A stretch of 64,000 nt of DNA from CANLBN01 sp965230205. GTDB taxonomy: Bacteria > Pseudomonadota > Gammaproteobacteria > Pseudomonadales > Cellvibrionaceae. Every line of letters begins with the position of its first letter. Position 1 is the first letter of the stretch. The notes beneath the pieces were generated by a model. The model was not told where the DNA came from and made no database searches. It worked only from the letters and a program-made list of their open reading frames with translations. Position numbers and translations under genes: made by a program. Where the stretch lies: positions 3,906,001 through 3,970,000 of the forward strand of contig OZ245996.1 in NCBI GenBank assembly GCA_965230205.1, given 5' to 3'. Below, one piece after another: positions 46,185-54,770 of this stretch.

Positions 46185-46298
46185 GGTACAAATCTCAATA
46201 ATTTAAAAAAATAGGTACAGATTACCAATAAAGCATCGGTACAGAACGATGACAACACCATCTGTGCTCAAGTATATAGTTTTTTTTGGATCTGTACC
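46185..46298. promoter_or_regulatory. Array of GGTACAGAT repeats, probable MocR operator
   Basis: Direct copies are GGTACAAAT (46185-46193), GGTACAGAT (46214-46222) and GGTACAGAA (46238-46246). Inverted copies are ATCTGTGCT (46260-46268, 7 of 9) and ATCTGTACC (46290-46298, exact). Starts are 24-30 bp apart. The array lies between divergent mocR-type and ccoG genes, the known location and form of MocR binding sites. Confidence 0.75.
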
Positions 46299-46398
46299 CA
46301 TTAAAAGCAAAGTATTACTCTACTCATATGCTAAACAGCCTGGATTCTCTTTCTATTAGAGAGTCACCAGTAGGCCCAGTGATATGATGAGGTGTGAG

Positions 46399-47895
46399 AT
46401 GTCAGTACAAATACCGGTAAAACAACTGCCTGTAAATCAACTATCAGACAAACCCTATCGAATCAAAGAAGAAAAAATTTATACACGCCGCATTAGCGGT
46501 TTTTATCAACGTCTACGCCGCAATATTGCTACCCCTCTTTTGTTAGCTTTTTTCCTGATACCCTGGCTGCGTATAGATGAACGCCCCGCAATATTTTTAG
46601 ATTTAGCGACACGCCAATTTCATATTTTCTGGATGACATTTTGGCCCCAAGACGGCATGTTATTAGCTTGGTTACTCATCATTTCAGCATTAGCCTTATT
46701 TGCCGTCACTGTCTGGGTTGGCAGAGTCTGGTGTGGGTTTAGCTGTCCACAAACTATCTGGACCCAAATGTTCATCTGGATCGAAGACAAATGTGAAGGT
46801 GACCGGCAACATCGTATCAAACTCGATGCCAAAGCCTGGGATACTGAAAAATTATTTCGCAAAAGCAGCAAACACTTGCTGTGGTGGCTTCTTGCATTGC
46901 TGACAAGCTTTACCTTTGTTAGTTACTTCTATGATCCACGCGAGTTAGCCTCCGATCTAACTCACTTCAATATCGGTTTGGATGCATTATTCTGGATAGG
47001 CTTTTTCGCCTTGGCTACGTACTTGAATGCAGGCTGGATGCGCGAAAAAATGTGTCAGCATATGTGCCCTTATTCGCGCTTTCAATCGGTTATGTACGAC
47101 AAAAGTACAAAAGTGGTTAGCTATGACGCTGCACGTGGCGACTCATTTATCGATGCCACTACCGGTGCCAGTCTAAATAAATACAGACTACAAAACACCG
47201 ATACAATTAGCATGAAACGCTTACCGCGTAGTGCTAAAGTGGATCATCAAGCAGCAGGACTGGGCGATTGTGTCGATTGCAGTTGGTGTGTGCAAGTATG
47301 CCCGGTAGATATTGATATTCGTGATGGCCTCCAAGCGGATTGCATTAACTGTGGGTTATGTGTCGATGCTTGCGATAGCATTATGGATCGCATGAATTAT
47401 CCACAAGGTTTAATTCGTTTTGCATCGGAAGAAGAATTAGAAAACAACAATAATCATGATATTAAAAGCCACTTACCTAACCCACGCTTTGTTGCTTACA
47501 GCGTATTATTATTGATTATCACCGGTCTTTTTATCACTCAGCTATTTAATCGCACACCATTAGATGTCAGTATCAGCCGTGACCGTGGCGTGAATTTATA
47601 TCATGAACGCAGCGGTCATATCGAAAACGTCTACCTCATACGCCTTGGTAATATGAGCCGTCAGGCGCAACTGTATGAGGTTTCTGTATTACCCCCTTAC
47701 ACACTTAAAGGGCGTCGAGAAATATTTCTAGAGGAAGGCGAACTCTTTAATTTGCCATTGCGCGCAGTGATAAAAAATACAGACGTCACCCAAATCAAAC
47801 AGGATGTAACTTTTCAAGTGCGTTCACTCACAAATGACTCAATTATGATAGAAAAAGCCGCCAGTTTTATTGCCCCTGAACATTTACTTAAATAA
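46399..47895 (+). CDS. ccoG: Cytochrome c oxidase accessory protein CcoG (RdxA)
   Basis: This polyferredoxin in the membrane reduces copper for assembly of cbb3 oxidase. N-terminal helices with VWCGFSCPQTIW lead to the ferredoxin-type clusters CVDCSWCVQVCPVDI and CINCGLCVDACDSI, and a C-terminal periplasmic immunoglobulin-like domain. The length is 498 residues from ATG 46399, which has GAGG six bases upstream; ATG 46384 is possible. No ccoN-S genes are near, so it stands alone under the operator array. Confidence 0.94.
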   Translation: MSVQIPVKQLPVNQLSDKPYRIKEEKIYTRRISGFYQRLRRNIATPLLLAFFLIPWLRIDERPAIFLDLATRQFHIFWMTFWPQDGMLLAWLLIISALALFAVTVWVGRVWCGFSCPQTIWTQMFIWIEDKCEGDRQHRIKLDAKAWDTEKLFRKSSKHLLWWLLALLTSFTFVSYFYDPRELASDLTHFNIGLDALFWIGFFALATYLNAGWMREKMCQHMCPYSRFQSVMYDKSTKVVSYDAARGDSFIDATTGASLNKYRLQNTDTISMKRLPRSAKVDHQAAGLGDCVDCSWCVQVCPVDIDIRDGLQADCINCGLCVDACDSIMDRMNYPQGLIRFASEEELENNNNHDIKSHLPNPRFVAYSVLLLIITGLFITQLFNRTPLDVSISRDRGVNLYHERSGHIENVYLIRLGNMSRQAQLYEVSVLPPYTLKGRREIFLEEGELFNLPLRAVIKNTDVTQIKQDVTFQVRSLTNDSIMIEKAASFIAPEHLLK

Positions 47896-47928
47896 CTATC
47901 ATCAAAAAATTCAGCTGAGGAAAAAGAT

Positions 47929-48009
47929 ATGGAAACAGTGTATTTTTTGGCTCTTCACTATACTAAATACATTGCCAAGGACATTAGAAATACACTAACT
48001 ACCCGATAA
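47929..48009 (+). pseudogene. Short ORF with strong ribosome binding site after ccoG (possible gene remnant)
   Basis: This 26-codon frame begins METVYFLALHYTKY, with GAGG nine bases upstream, 33 bp after the ccoG stop. The site looks like the start of a following gene that is no longer there; the frame runs into the 3' end of the convergent DUF1761 gene. It may be a real small peptide, a remnant, or chance. No homology claim is made. Confidence 0.3.
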
Positions 48010-48353
48010 CCTGCTTGAATCCACAAGAGCTTTGCACCCCAACCACAAAATAGGTTATCGGACAACAAAGCCGGGAATATAATTAACAAGCCTAAAACAA
48101 TACCTATACCGGCAGCAGCAGAAAAGCTGGCTACATTCGTTAATAAAAATAATACAGCCACACCTATCGCTGTAAGTAGACTGGCAAAAATACTCCCCAC
48201 CAATGGCCCAGTTTGCTTGCCCAATGTTTCTTTAGTTTTTCCAAGACACCTCATCCATGCATTGCCAAATGCGACAGGAGAATACCAAAAAGCCCCGAGA
48301 AACATACCTATCAATGTAGCGACTATTATTCCTAGCCAATTTAATTCGATCAT
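47958..48353 (-). CDS. DUF1761 family membrane protein
   Basis: This is a 131-residue, four-helix membrane protein. It has the DUF1761 features: N-terminal LGAFWYSPVAFGNAWMRCLG and the final helix region after SDNLFCGWG. The function is unknown. ATG at 48353 is followed closely on the same strand by nothing; the GNAT gene lies 72 bp upstream and is transcribed in the same direction. Confidence 0.8.
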   Translation of the reverse strand: MIELNWLGIIVATLIGMFLGAFWYSPVAFGNAWMRCLGKTKETLGKQTGPLVGSIFASLLTAIGVAVLFLLTNVASFSAAAGIGIVLGLLIIFPALLSDNLFCGWGAKLLWIQAGYRVVSVFLMSLAMYLV

Positions 48354-48425
48354 TTTTAATCTCCTTTTTATTATTAATTTTTTACTATTTACAAGTTAAC
48401 TACAGTAGTGCAGAGATATTACAGT

Positions 48426-48905
48426 TTATAGTGATTTATGCATAATATAACTATCAACATACCCTAACTGCTTATGTAAATACGCCTTAGGAATAGTGCC
48501 AATGATGTTATAGCCTAACTTTTGCCACAACGAAATAGCAATCTCGTTAGTTGAAACGACAGAGTTAAACTGCATCGCCTTAAAACCTAACTCTCTTGCC
48601 ACCTGTTGGGAATGCTCACAAAGTTTACGCGCAATTCCCTTTCCTCTAGATTCGGGGCTTACCATATAACCACAATTACAAATATGGCTGCTTGGCCCCA
48701 TGCCATTAGGCTTTATATAGTAAGAGCCTAAAACTTGCTTCGCCTCTTCAAAAACAAAGGTTTTTAATGGTGAAACACACCATAATTCATAAGCCTGCTC
48801 AAAAGTCATATCAGGCTCAAAGGCATAGGTTTCTTGCGCTTGTATAATTGCTGAAAATGTTTGCCAAAAGCTTTTAAAATCTGACAGCGTCATTTCTCGA
48901 ATCAT
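48426..48905 (-). CDS. GNAT family N-acetyltransferase
   Basis: This 159-residue GCN5-type acetyltransferase has the acetyl-CoA loop in GYMVSPESRGKGIARKLCEHSQQ (Q/RxxGxG/A) and a C-terminal NEIAISLWQKLGYNIIGTIPKAYLHK typical of the fold. The substrate (amine, antibiotic or protein N-terminus) is unknown. It stands between DUF1761 and the SUKH-ankyrin gene on the same strand, with gaps of 72 and 91 bp. Confidence 0.88.
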   Translation of the reverse strand: MIREMTLSDFKSFWQTFSAIIQAQETYAFEPDMTFEQAYELWCVSPLKTFVFEEAKQVLGSYYIKPNGMGPSSHICNCGYMVSPESRGKGIARKLCEHSQQVARELGFKAMQFNSVVSTNEIAISLWQKLGYNIIGTIPKAYLHKQLGYVDSYIMHKSL

Positions 48906-48996
48906 TAATAACTCCTACTGTTAAATTGTTTATTTCCAACAATATATAGATGCTATTTAGCAATATTATCATTACTATTCAGAGAGAGTTCCTTAA

Positions 48997-49695
48997 TTAG
49001 TTCAACTGTTTTTTATGTTCTTCAAAGTATTTAGCATTTTTCTCTGCCAACTCTAAAGACGAGCGAAGACTTGCACCTTGATCAAATAAAAACCTAATTA
49101 GATCGTTTTTTCTATGGATCGCGCAACATTCTATGATAGTTCTCCCATTTTCATCAAGTAACTCAATATCATAACCATTCGTTATCATTTGAAAAACATA
49201 TGACCTATCACCTAACCTGACTGCTTTTTTGACTTCAGTTTCATCTGGATCTACATATTCGTACAAACCTTCCAAAAATTGGTCGAGCGAATTAGCAATA
49301 AAAGAAATACCTTTATTTTTAAAGAATAGACTTTCTTGTTCATGATCCCAGAAATATACTTTGCCAAAGTATTTCCCTTTCAAGCCGATACAAATTTGAT
49401 TACCAAAAGGATCATCAGCAATAGCTAAAAAAGCCTTTGGAATTCTCTTTTTGAATATTTCGTACATTTTAAGTAACTGACAATAATCAGGGCCAGCATG
49501 CAAACCATATACACTATGAAGAGTACTCCCATCGTTGCCAGTTATGTCAAAGGAACAGGGAGAAGGGCATCCCCCATTAAAATTTAATAAAAAAGTTCTA
49601 TATTGATTAGGCAAAATAGCATTAATTTTTAGTTCGAAGCTATTAAGGTAAGTTTCAGATAAACCACCATATTGATTTGGGTTTTTAATCTCCAC
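48997..49695 (-). CDS. SUKH (SMI1/KNR4) domain protein with ankyrin-type C-terminus
   Basis: The first 150 residues are a SUKH fold (YLNSFELKINAILPNQYRTFLLNFNGG, then IADDPFGNQICIGLKGKYFGKVYFWDHE). The last 80 read like two ankyrin repeats (ENGRTIIECCAIHRKNDLIRFLFDQGA). SUKH proteins are common immunity proteins against contact-dependent toxins; no toxin gene is in the window, so it may be an orphan immunity or a housekeeping variant. GTG 49695 has AGGA before it. Confidence 0.8.
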   Translation of the reverse strand: MEIKNPNQYGGLSETYLNSFELKINAILPNQYRTFLLNFNGGCPSPCSFDITGNDGSTLHSVYGLHAGPDYCQLLKMYEIFKKRIPKAFLAIADDPFGNQICIGLKGKYFGKVYFWDHEQESLFFKNKGISFIANSLDQFLEGLYEYVDPDETEVKKAVRLGDRSYVFQMITNGYDIELLDENGRTIIECCAIHRKNDLIRFLFDQGASLRSSLELAEKNAKYFEEHKKQLN

Positions 49696-49753
49696 AAATT
49701 ATCCTAGAATATCAATAAATTAATGAAATAGTATATAAATACCCTTAAGGAAA

Positions 49754-50323
49754 TCACCTCAAATGTTTTTTAAGTACTTCATATAACCATTCTCTTTCTG
49801 GCTCAGTTAAACCTTTACCAACCTCAACTCTTTGAGATTTATAATCAAAAGAAAGTCTTTGTTTTTCCCCTATTCGTTCTAGCAAAAGATTATTTACTTT
49901 ACTACGCTCGAAAAAACCATGCTTTTTCCCTTTCTTTACTACGCTTATTGATCTATCTCCATCTGAATCAATATATTCTTTTTCATAGCTTCCCTGTGAG
50001 AAATTAAAAGACCTATTGGTCAACAGCTCCAGCCTAGTTGACTTGGAAGGACGAAAAATATCGATTAATGCTTTTGCAGCAAAAATACCTCCAATGGTCC
50101 AGCCACCTAACCAAAATAATATAAATAAACTATTTTTCTCATTATTTCCATTTACTAACTGGTTAATAGCTGATATTTCACCAACGAGCCATCCTCCTAG
50201 CCAAAACAATAGAAACAACCCTGCGCCTATATCACTAATGCCACCTGAATAGTCATACCAAGTAATCCGTTGCCCGCTATGTGTGTTTTTAATATTAAAT
50301 TTACTTCCTTCTGGCTTCTCCAT
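49754..50323 (-). CDS. Membrane protein with duplicated LFWLGGW helices
   Basis: The 189 residues have two membrane helices that are near copies: LFLLFWLGGWLVGEI (about 37-51) and LFILFWLGGWTIGGI (about 67-81). The remaining 100 residues are soluble, basic then acidic, ending in an EREWLYEVLKKHL helix. The function is unknown; I do not recognise a family. It lies 58 bp upstream of the SUKH-ankyrin gene on the same strand, so the two may form one unit. Confidence 0.6.
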   Translation of the reverse strand: MEKPEGSKFNIKNTHSGQRITWYDYSGGISDIGAGLFLLFWLGGWLVGEISAINQLVNGNNEKNSLFILFWLGGWTIGGIFAAKALIDIFRPSKSTRLELLTNRSFNFSQGSYEKEYIDSDGDRSISVVKKGKKHGFFERSKVNNLLLERIGEKQRLSFDYKSQRVEVGKGLTEPEREWLYEVLKKHLR

Positions 50324-50371
50324 TATATATTTAAAACCTTCTTTCTTTAGAGAAAATGTGTCTATCTAATA

Positions 50372-50401
50372 GGGTAAAGTTCAGAGTTTACCCCATTTTT
50401 T
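50372..50401 (+). terminator. Orphan plus-strand hairpin with T-run
   Basis: GGGTAAA pairs with TTTACCC around an eight-base loop, then a T-rich run follows on the plus strand. Neighbouring genes are all on the minus strand. It could end an unseen short plus-strand RNA or be a leftover. Confidence 0.5.
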
Positions 50402-50611
50402 GTGGCCTTGTTAGGAGTTAATCCCATCATCTAAAATATATAAAACCTATTTAGATGAACAGCTTTATCACTGAGCTACTTAGTAGTATCCAGTAGAACA
50501 GGTCTAACTTAGGCCTAATTGGGTGAGCCCAACATAAAAACAGGGATTAAAGACGAAATACTAAGGAGTAAATAAAGAGTTTTAGATTAAATTACTATAA
50601 ATAATACTAAG

Positions 50612-50641
50612 CTCGTTTGTATTACCGACAATACAAACGAG
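50612..50641 (-). terminator. Perfect inverted repeat over the fliJ stop
   Basis: A 12-bp perfect stem (CTCGTTTGTATT/AATACAAACGAG) with a six-base loop spans the last codons and stop of fliJ. There is no clear U run after it, so it is a hairpin or attenuator rather than a strong terminator. Confidence 0.6.
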
Positions 50642-51074
50642 TAGAATGTTCATCCATTTCTTTTTGTTGCAGATGATTTTGAACATGGGCGGCTTGGAGA
50701 TGTTCTCGTTCGATAAGGTCATCGAGCACATTGATTTTTTGTTGTTGTTCGCACAGGGTTTTACGCATTTTATCCAGCTGTTTTTCTGCCTCAGCTAATT
50801 TACCACTTTGCTCAACAATAGCCTGCGATAGTTGATGGCAGAAATGTCGGTAACGGCCTGTTGTTTCTGCAGTCCATGCCCCTTGGTTTTGTTTAATTTT
50901 TTCTAAGTAACCGTTTTCGTAATCTTGTAGTTGTAATAGCTGTTTGCGCTCACCTTGTACAAAGTTAACAGCTTTTTCAAAGTTTTCCGCCAGCTCCCGT
51001 TGTTTCTGCTCAGCCTGATCTTTCACCAGTTCTAGTTGTTGTGTTTGCGCCTTACTTTGCAAGTGATTTGACAC
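50622..51074 (-). CDS. fliJ: Flagellar export chaperone FliJ
   Basis: This is a small coiled-coil protein of the flagellar type III export gate that links the FliI ATPase to FlhA. About 150 residues, nearly all charged helix (KAVNFVQGERKQLLQLQDYENGYL is characteristic). The frame opens from a TTG at 51086, but GTG 51074 has GGAG six bases upstream, so this start is chosen. It ends the fliEFGHIJ operon, 37 bp after fliI. The fliK gene is not in this window. Confidence 0.85.
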   Translation of the reverse strand: MSNHLQSKAQTQQLELVKDQAEQKQRELAENFEKAVNFVQGERKQLLQLQDYENGYLEKIKQNQGAWTAETTGRYRHFCHQLSQAIVEQSGKLAEAEKQLDKMRKTLCEQQQKINVLDDLIEREHLQAAHVQNHLQQKEMDEHSTRLYCR

Positions 51075-51110
51075 AGGATTCTCCAAGTTACTGCATGTTT
51101 ATTGAGGCTG

Positions 51111-52520
51111 TTATTGTGTTGACCGCATCTGTGGTTGTTGTGGTGGTGGCTGATGAAGAGGAGGCGCATGCTTGGCCGCTTGCAGCGTTGGCTCCATCAG
51201 TTTTTTTAAGTGTAGTCGACTTTCAGCATAATCGACACGCTCGCCAATACCTTGCTGAATAAATAGTTGTAATTTCGAGTGATAATCCAGCGCCATATCC
51301 GTTTCCGGGTCATTGCCACGGACATAGGCCCCAATGCTTACTAGGTCCCGGTTCTTTTGATACAGAGCCAGGAAACGCTTAAAACGCTGGGTAAGCTTAA
51401 GGTCATCAGCTTCAACAATATTAGTCATTGCCCGGCTAATCGACATTTCAACATCAATAGCTGGGTATACGCCCTGCTCTGCCAGCTTTCGGGACAAGAC
51501 AATATGCCCATCGAGGATAGCTCTTGCGGAGTCAGCAACAGGATCCTGCAAGTCGTCACCTTCGGTAAGCACAGTATAAAATGCAGTAATAGAACCACTG
51601 CCTTCACGGCCATTCCCGGCTCTCTCAACCAATTGGGGGATCTTCGCAAATACTGAGGGTGGATAGCCCTTTGTCGCTGGCGGCTCACCAATCGCCAAGG
51701 ATATCTCGCGCTGGGCCTGAGCATAGCGTGTTAAAGAATCCATTAATAAGAGCACACTTTTACCTTGGTCTCGAAAGTACTCAGCAATCTGGCTAGCCAA
51801 TTCAGAAGCGCGCAGTCGCATCAATGGACTATCATCCGCTGGTGAAGCAACCACGACCGCTTTTTTCAAGCCCTCTTCTCCTAAGGAGTGCTCAATAAAC
51901 TCCTTTACCTCTCTGCCACGTTCACCAACTAGTCCGACAATAACGATATCGGCGGTAGTAAATCGAGTCATCATCCCTAGTAGCACACTTTTACCGACAC
52001 CACTACCCGCAAATAAACCCAGGCGCTGGCCCTTACCTACCGTCAATAAACTGTTGATTGCACGAATACCTACGTCCAATGGTGTTTGAATAGGTGCTCT
52101 ATCTAATGGGTTAATGGTTTGTGGCTCTGAATTATGCTCATCGCCCTTTATCTCTCCATAATGATCAAGGGGCTGCCCTAGGCCATCGATAATTCGTCCA
52201 AGTAAATGTTCATTAATCACTAAGCCACGACGATTGGTTTTAGGCACAACACGCGCACCAGGCTGAATACCCACAATGGCTTTGATCGGCATTAAAAATA
52301 CTTTGTCTTCACTAAAACCCACCACTTCTGCTTCGAGGCGGCGACCACTTTGAGTAATAACATCACATTCGCAACCAATCGATACCTGTAAACCCACCGC
52401 TTCCATTGTCAGACCAACAACTCGTGTTAAACGACCTTCTGCGACAGGTAATGCTTTGGGGATATCAAAAGGTTGATAATGCTGTAATCGATCAGTGATT
52501 GATTGCTCAATAATATTCAT
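51111..52520 (-). CDS. fliI: Flagellum-specific ATP synthase FliI
   Basis: It is the type III export ATPase. It has Walker A GLFAGSGVGKSVLLGMM, Walker B-type LLLMDSLTRYAQAQREI and the beta-subunit-like arginine region; 469 residues is usual for FliI. An unusual Pro/Gln/His-rich tail (LHQPPPQQPQM) ends it. The start overlaps the fliH stop (ATGA-type), showing coupling. Confidence 0.97.
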   Translation of the reverse strand: MNIIEQSITDRLQHYQPFDIPKALPVAEGRLTRVVGLTMEAVGLQVSIGCECDVITQSGRRLEAEVVGFSEDKVFLMPIKAIVGIQPGARVVPKTNRRGLVINEHLLGRIIDGLGQPLDHYGEIKGDEHNSEPQTINPLDRAPIQTPLDVGIRAINSLLTVGKGQRLGLFAGSGVGKSVLLGMMTRFTTADIVIVGLVGERGREVKEFIEHSLGEEGLKKAVVVASPADDSPLMRLRASELASQIAEYFRDQGKSVLLLMDSLTRYAQAQREISLAIGEPPATKGYPPSVFAKIPQLVERAGNGREGSGSITAFYTVLTEGDDLQDPVADSARAILDGHIVLSRKLAEQGVYPAIDVEMSISRAMTNIVEADDLKLTQRFKRFLALYQKNRDLVSIGAYVRGNDPETDMALDYHSKLQLFIQQGIGERVDYAESRLHLKKLMEPTLQAAKHAPPLHQPPPQQPQMRSTQ

Positions 52521-53620
52521 GATTCTTCGCCTTCATCCTTTGAAAGACGGCTCTCATCTTTTTCTGGTTCTACTGTCTCTGGCTTTATTGATTCTGGCTT
52601 TCCTTTTTCAGTGTCGATTTCCTCAACGCTCTTTTCCTTAGCTTCATTTTCCTTATCTTCCATGTTTTCAGCAGGTGTTGACTTAGCCTCTACTGTCTCT
52701 GGTTCAATCTTATCTAGCTCAATATTTTCTGGCTTGTTAAGATCGTTTTGTTTTTGACTTTCAGTTACTTCTCGAAGATGTTCAACTTCATTAGTTTCAG
52801 CAATAGTTTGACTACGCTCATAGTCTGCAAATCGTTTATGTAAAAAGTCATCGATTACTTTTTGCAAGCGTTGCTCGACAGTATAATCGACAACGGTTTG
52901 TCGTGTTTCTAATCGGCAGCCGCCAGGCAACAATTCATTATCAACATGATATGCCATAGATTTATCGGATTGCTGAGCAATACTTTGCGGGTGGTTATCT
53001 AAATATTTTTCGACAACCTCAATATCTTGGCTATTGAGGTATAAGGCAAATTTATCCGCACTGACGGGTACTGTATTTAATGCAGCATCCACCAATGCTG
53101 TGATATGAGAAGAATCTGTTTTTAGTTCTCTTAATACAACCGCTTCTGTCAACTTACACACTATATCCAGAATAATACTTTCTAACTGCTGCTGTTCAGT
53201 TTGTAATGGAATAAGTAATGCGTCATGAATATGTTGCAGCCGCTCACACTGCTCTGTCATCATTTGTTTTGCTTCAGCCAAACCTTGGGCATGGCCTTCT
53301 TTATGGCCCTCTGCTTTTGCTTGTTCGAAGCCTTTTTGATAGCCGCTGTCATACCCTTCTTTTTCAGCAACCTCTGTAATTTCCTGCAACTGTTCTGCGG
53401 TGATTGGTGCAACAGTTTGCTCCACAGCTTCTACAGATTCACCCATTGAAGGATCTAATGGTTCAACATGAGAGTTATCGATGAGTGGTTTTTTTTTAGC
53501 TTCCTTTGCCTCTTTTTCTGCCGATGGAATCAGCCGATCAGAGGAAACATCAGGTAAGGACCAATTCTGACAGCCATCCAGTTCTTTCTCTGAAAATCCT
53601 GCCGTGAACTCTGATGCCAT
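52517..53620 (-). CDS. fliH: Flagellar assembly protein FliH with extended acidic tail
   Basis: This stator-like partner of FliI is 367 residues long, against about 230-270 in most relatives. It has the acidic N-terminal region, the GxxxG coil (about 88-118: EGYDSGYQKGFEQ and EGHKEGHAQG) and the conserved domain ending near 270 (VDYTVEQRLQKVIDDFLHKRF). The remaining 97 residues are a Glu/Lys/Pro-rich low-complexity tail (VEPEKDESR) with several PE-rich units. The tail is intact coding frame to the fliI overlap. Confidence 0.93.
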   Translation of the reverse strand: MASEFTAGFSEKELDGCQNWSLPDVSSDRLIPSAEKEAKEAKKKPLIDNSHVEPLDPSMGESVEAVEQTVAPITAEQLQEITEVAEKEGYDSGYQKGFEQAKAEGHKEGHAQGLAEAKQMMTEQCERLQHIHDALLIPLQTEQQQLESIILDIVCKLTEAVVLRELKTDSSHITALVDAALNTVPVSADKFALYLNSQDIEVVEKYLDNHPQSIAQQSDKSMAYHVDNELLPGGCRLETRQTVVDYTVEQRLQKVIDDFLHKRFADYERSQTIAETNEVEHLREVTESQKQNDLNKPENIELDKIEPETVEAKSTPAENMEDKENEAKEKSVEEIDTEKGKPESIKPETVEPEKDESRLSKDEGEES

Positions 53621-53753
53621 ATAACTGCCTATACTTCTATTAGAATACTAATGTTTATAGATACCCATGCATTGTTAGAAGATGCACTGCAAAAAATAGT
53701 ACCTGTCATTTTTTTGATAAATTGTAATAAACAACATTTTAGGGGCTACTAAA

Positions 53754-54770
53754 TTACAACATTTGCTCGCCACCACCACCGAGAGAAATTTCCCCAGCAT
53801 CCGCCATACGTCTGGCGATAATAAGAATTTCTTTTTGCGCACCTTCAACTTCAGAAACTTTAACGGGCCCTTTCGCTTCGAGATCATCACGCAGCAACTC
53901 TGCTGCCCGACTTGACATATTCGCAAATATTTTTTCTTGTAAATCATTGTCGGCACCTTTCAGTGCAACAATTAATAGTTCGGACGATACTTCGCGCAAG
54001 AGGGCTTGAATACCGCGATCATCCACATCCCGTAAGTTATCAAAGACAAACATAAGATCCTGAATTTGATTACCCGTATCTTCATCCATTTCTTTAATAG
54101 CCTCGAGCAGTTCGCTTGCGATACCACTATCCAGATTGTTAACAATTTCAGCAGCACATTTAAAGCCACCCATGGTTGTAGTTTGCGAGCCCGCATTACC
54201 AGAGAATTGTTTTTCAAGAATATCGTTGAGTTCTTGCAAGGCACTGGGTTGAACAGTATCGAGTGAGGAGACACGCATCATAATATCGAGCCTGACACTG
54301 TCAGAAAAATAACCCATGATTTCTGCAGCCTGATCAGGATCAAGATAGGCGATCACAATGGCCTGAATTTGTGGATGTTCGTTACGAATAATATCGGCGA
54401 CCGAGCGCGGCTCCATCCATTTTAGAGTATCAAGACCCGTTGTATTACCACCGAGAAGAATACGATCAATCAAACCGTGGGCTTTATCTTCACCCAATGC
54501 AGTCACTAGCATGTTGCGAATATAGTTATCAGCTCCAACGCCTAAGCCAGTTAGGTTTCTCACTTGCTCCATAAAATTACCCATTACCGTATGCACTTGC
54601 TCCTGCTCGATATTCGATAATTTACTCATTGCGGCACCAACACGCTGCACTTCTTTCGGGCCCATATGTTTAAGGACTTCAGCTGCGTCAGCTTCACCTA
54701 AAGTCAACAATAAGATAGCGGCTTGCTCAACGGCCGGCATCGAGGCAACCGGATTTGATTCTTCACTCAT
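53754..54770 (-). CDS. fliG: Flagellar motor switch protein FliG
   Basis: It forms the cytoplasmic rotor C-ring and sets rotation direction. It has the EHPQ motif in IRNEHPQIQAIVIAYLDPDQA, the MFVFDNLRDVDDRGIQALLREV torque helix region and the ending IIARRMADAGEI. The 338 residues are typical. Its start overlaps the fliF stop as ATGA. A 133-bp gap before fliH is larger than in other parts of the operon but holds no recognised feature. Confidence 0.97.
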   Translation of the reverse strand: MSEESNPVASMPAVEQAAILLLTLGEADAAEVLKHMGPKEVQRVGAAMSKLSNIEQEQVHTVMGNFMEQVRNLTGLGVGADNYIRNMLVTALGEDKAHGLIDRILLGGNTTGLDTLKWMEPRSVADIIRNEHPQIQAIVIAYLDPDQAAEIMGYFSDSVRLDIMMRVSSLDTVQPSALQELNDILEKQFSGNAGSQTTTMGGFKCAAEIVNNLDSGIASELLEAIKEMDEDTGNQIQDLMFVFDNLRDVDDRGIQALLREVSSELLIVALKGADNDLQEKIFANMSSRAAELLRDDLEAKGPVKVSEVEGAQKEILIIARRMADAGEISLGGGGEQML

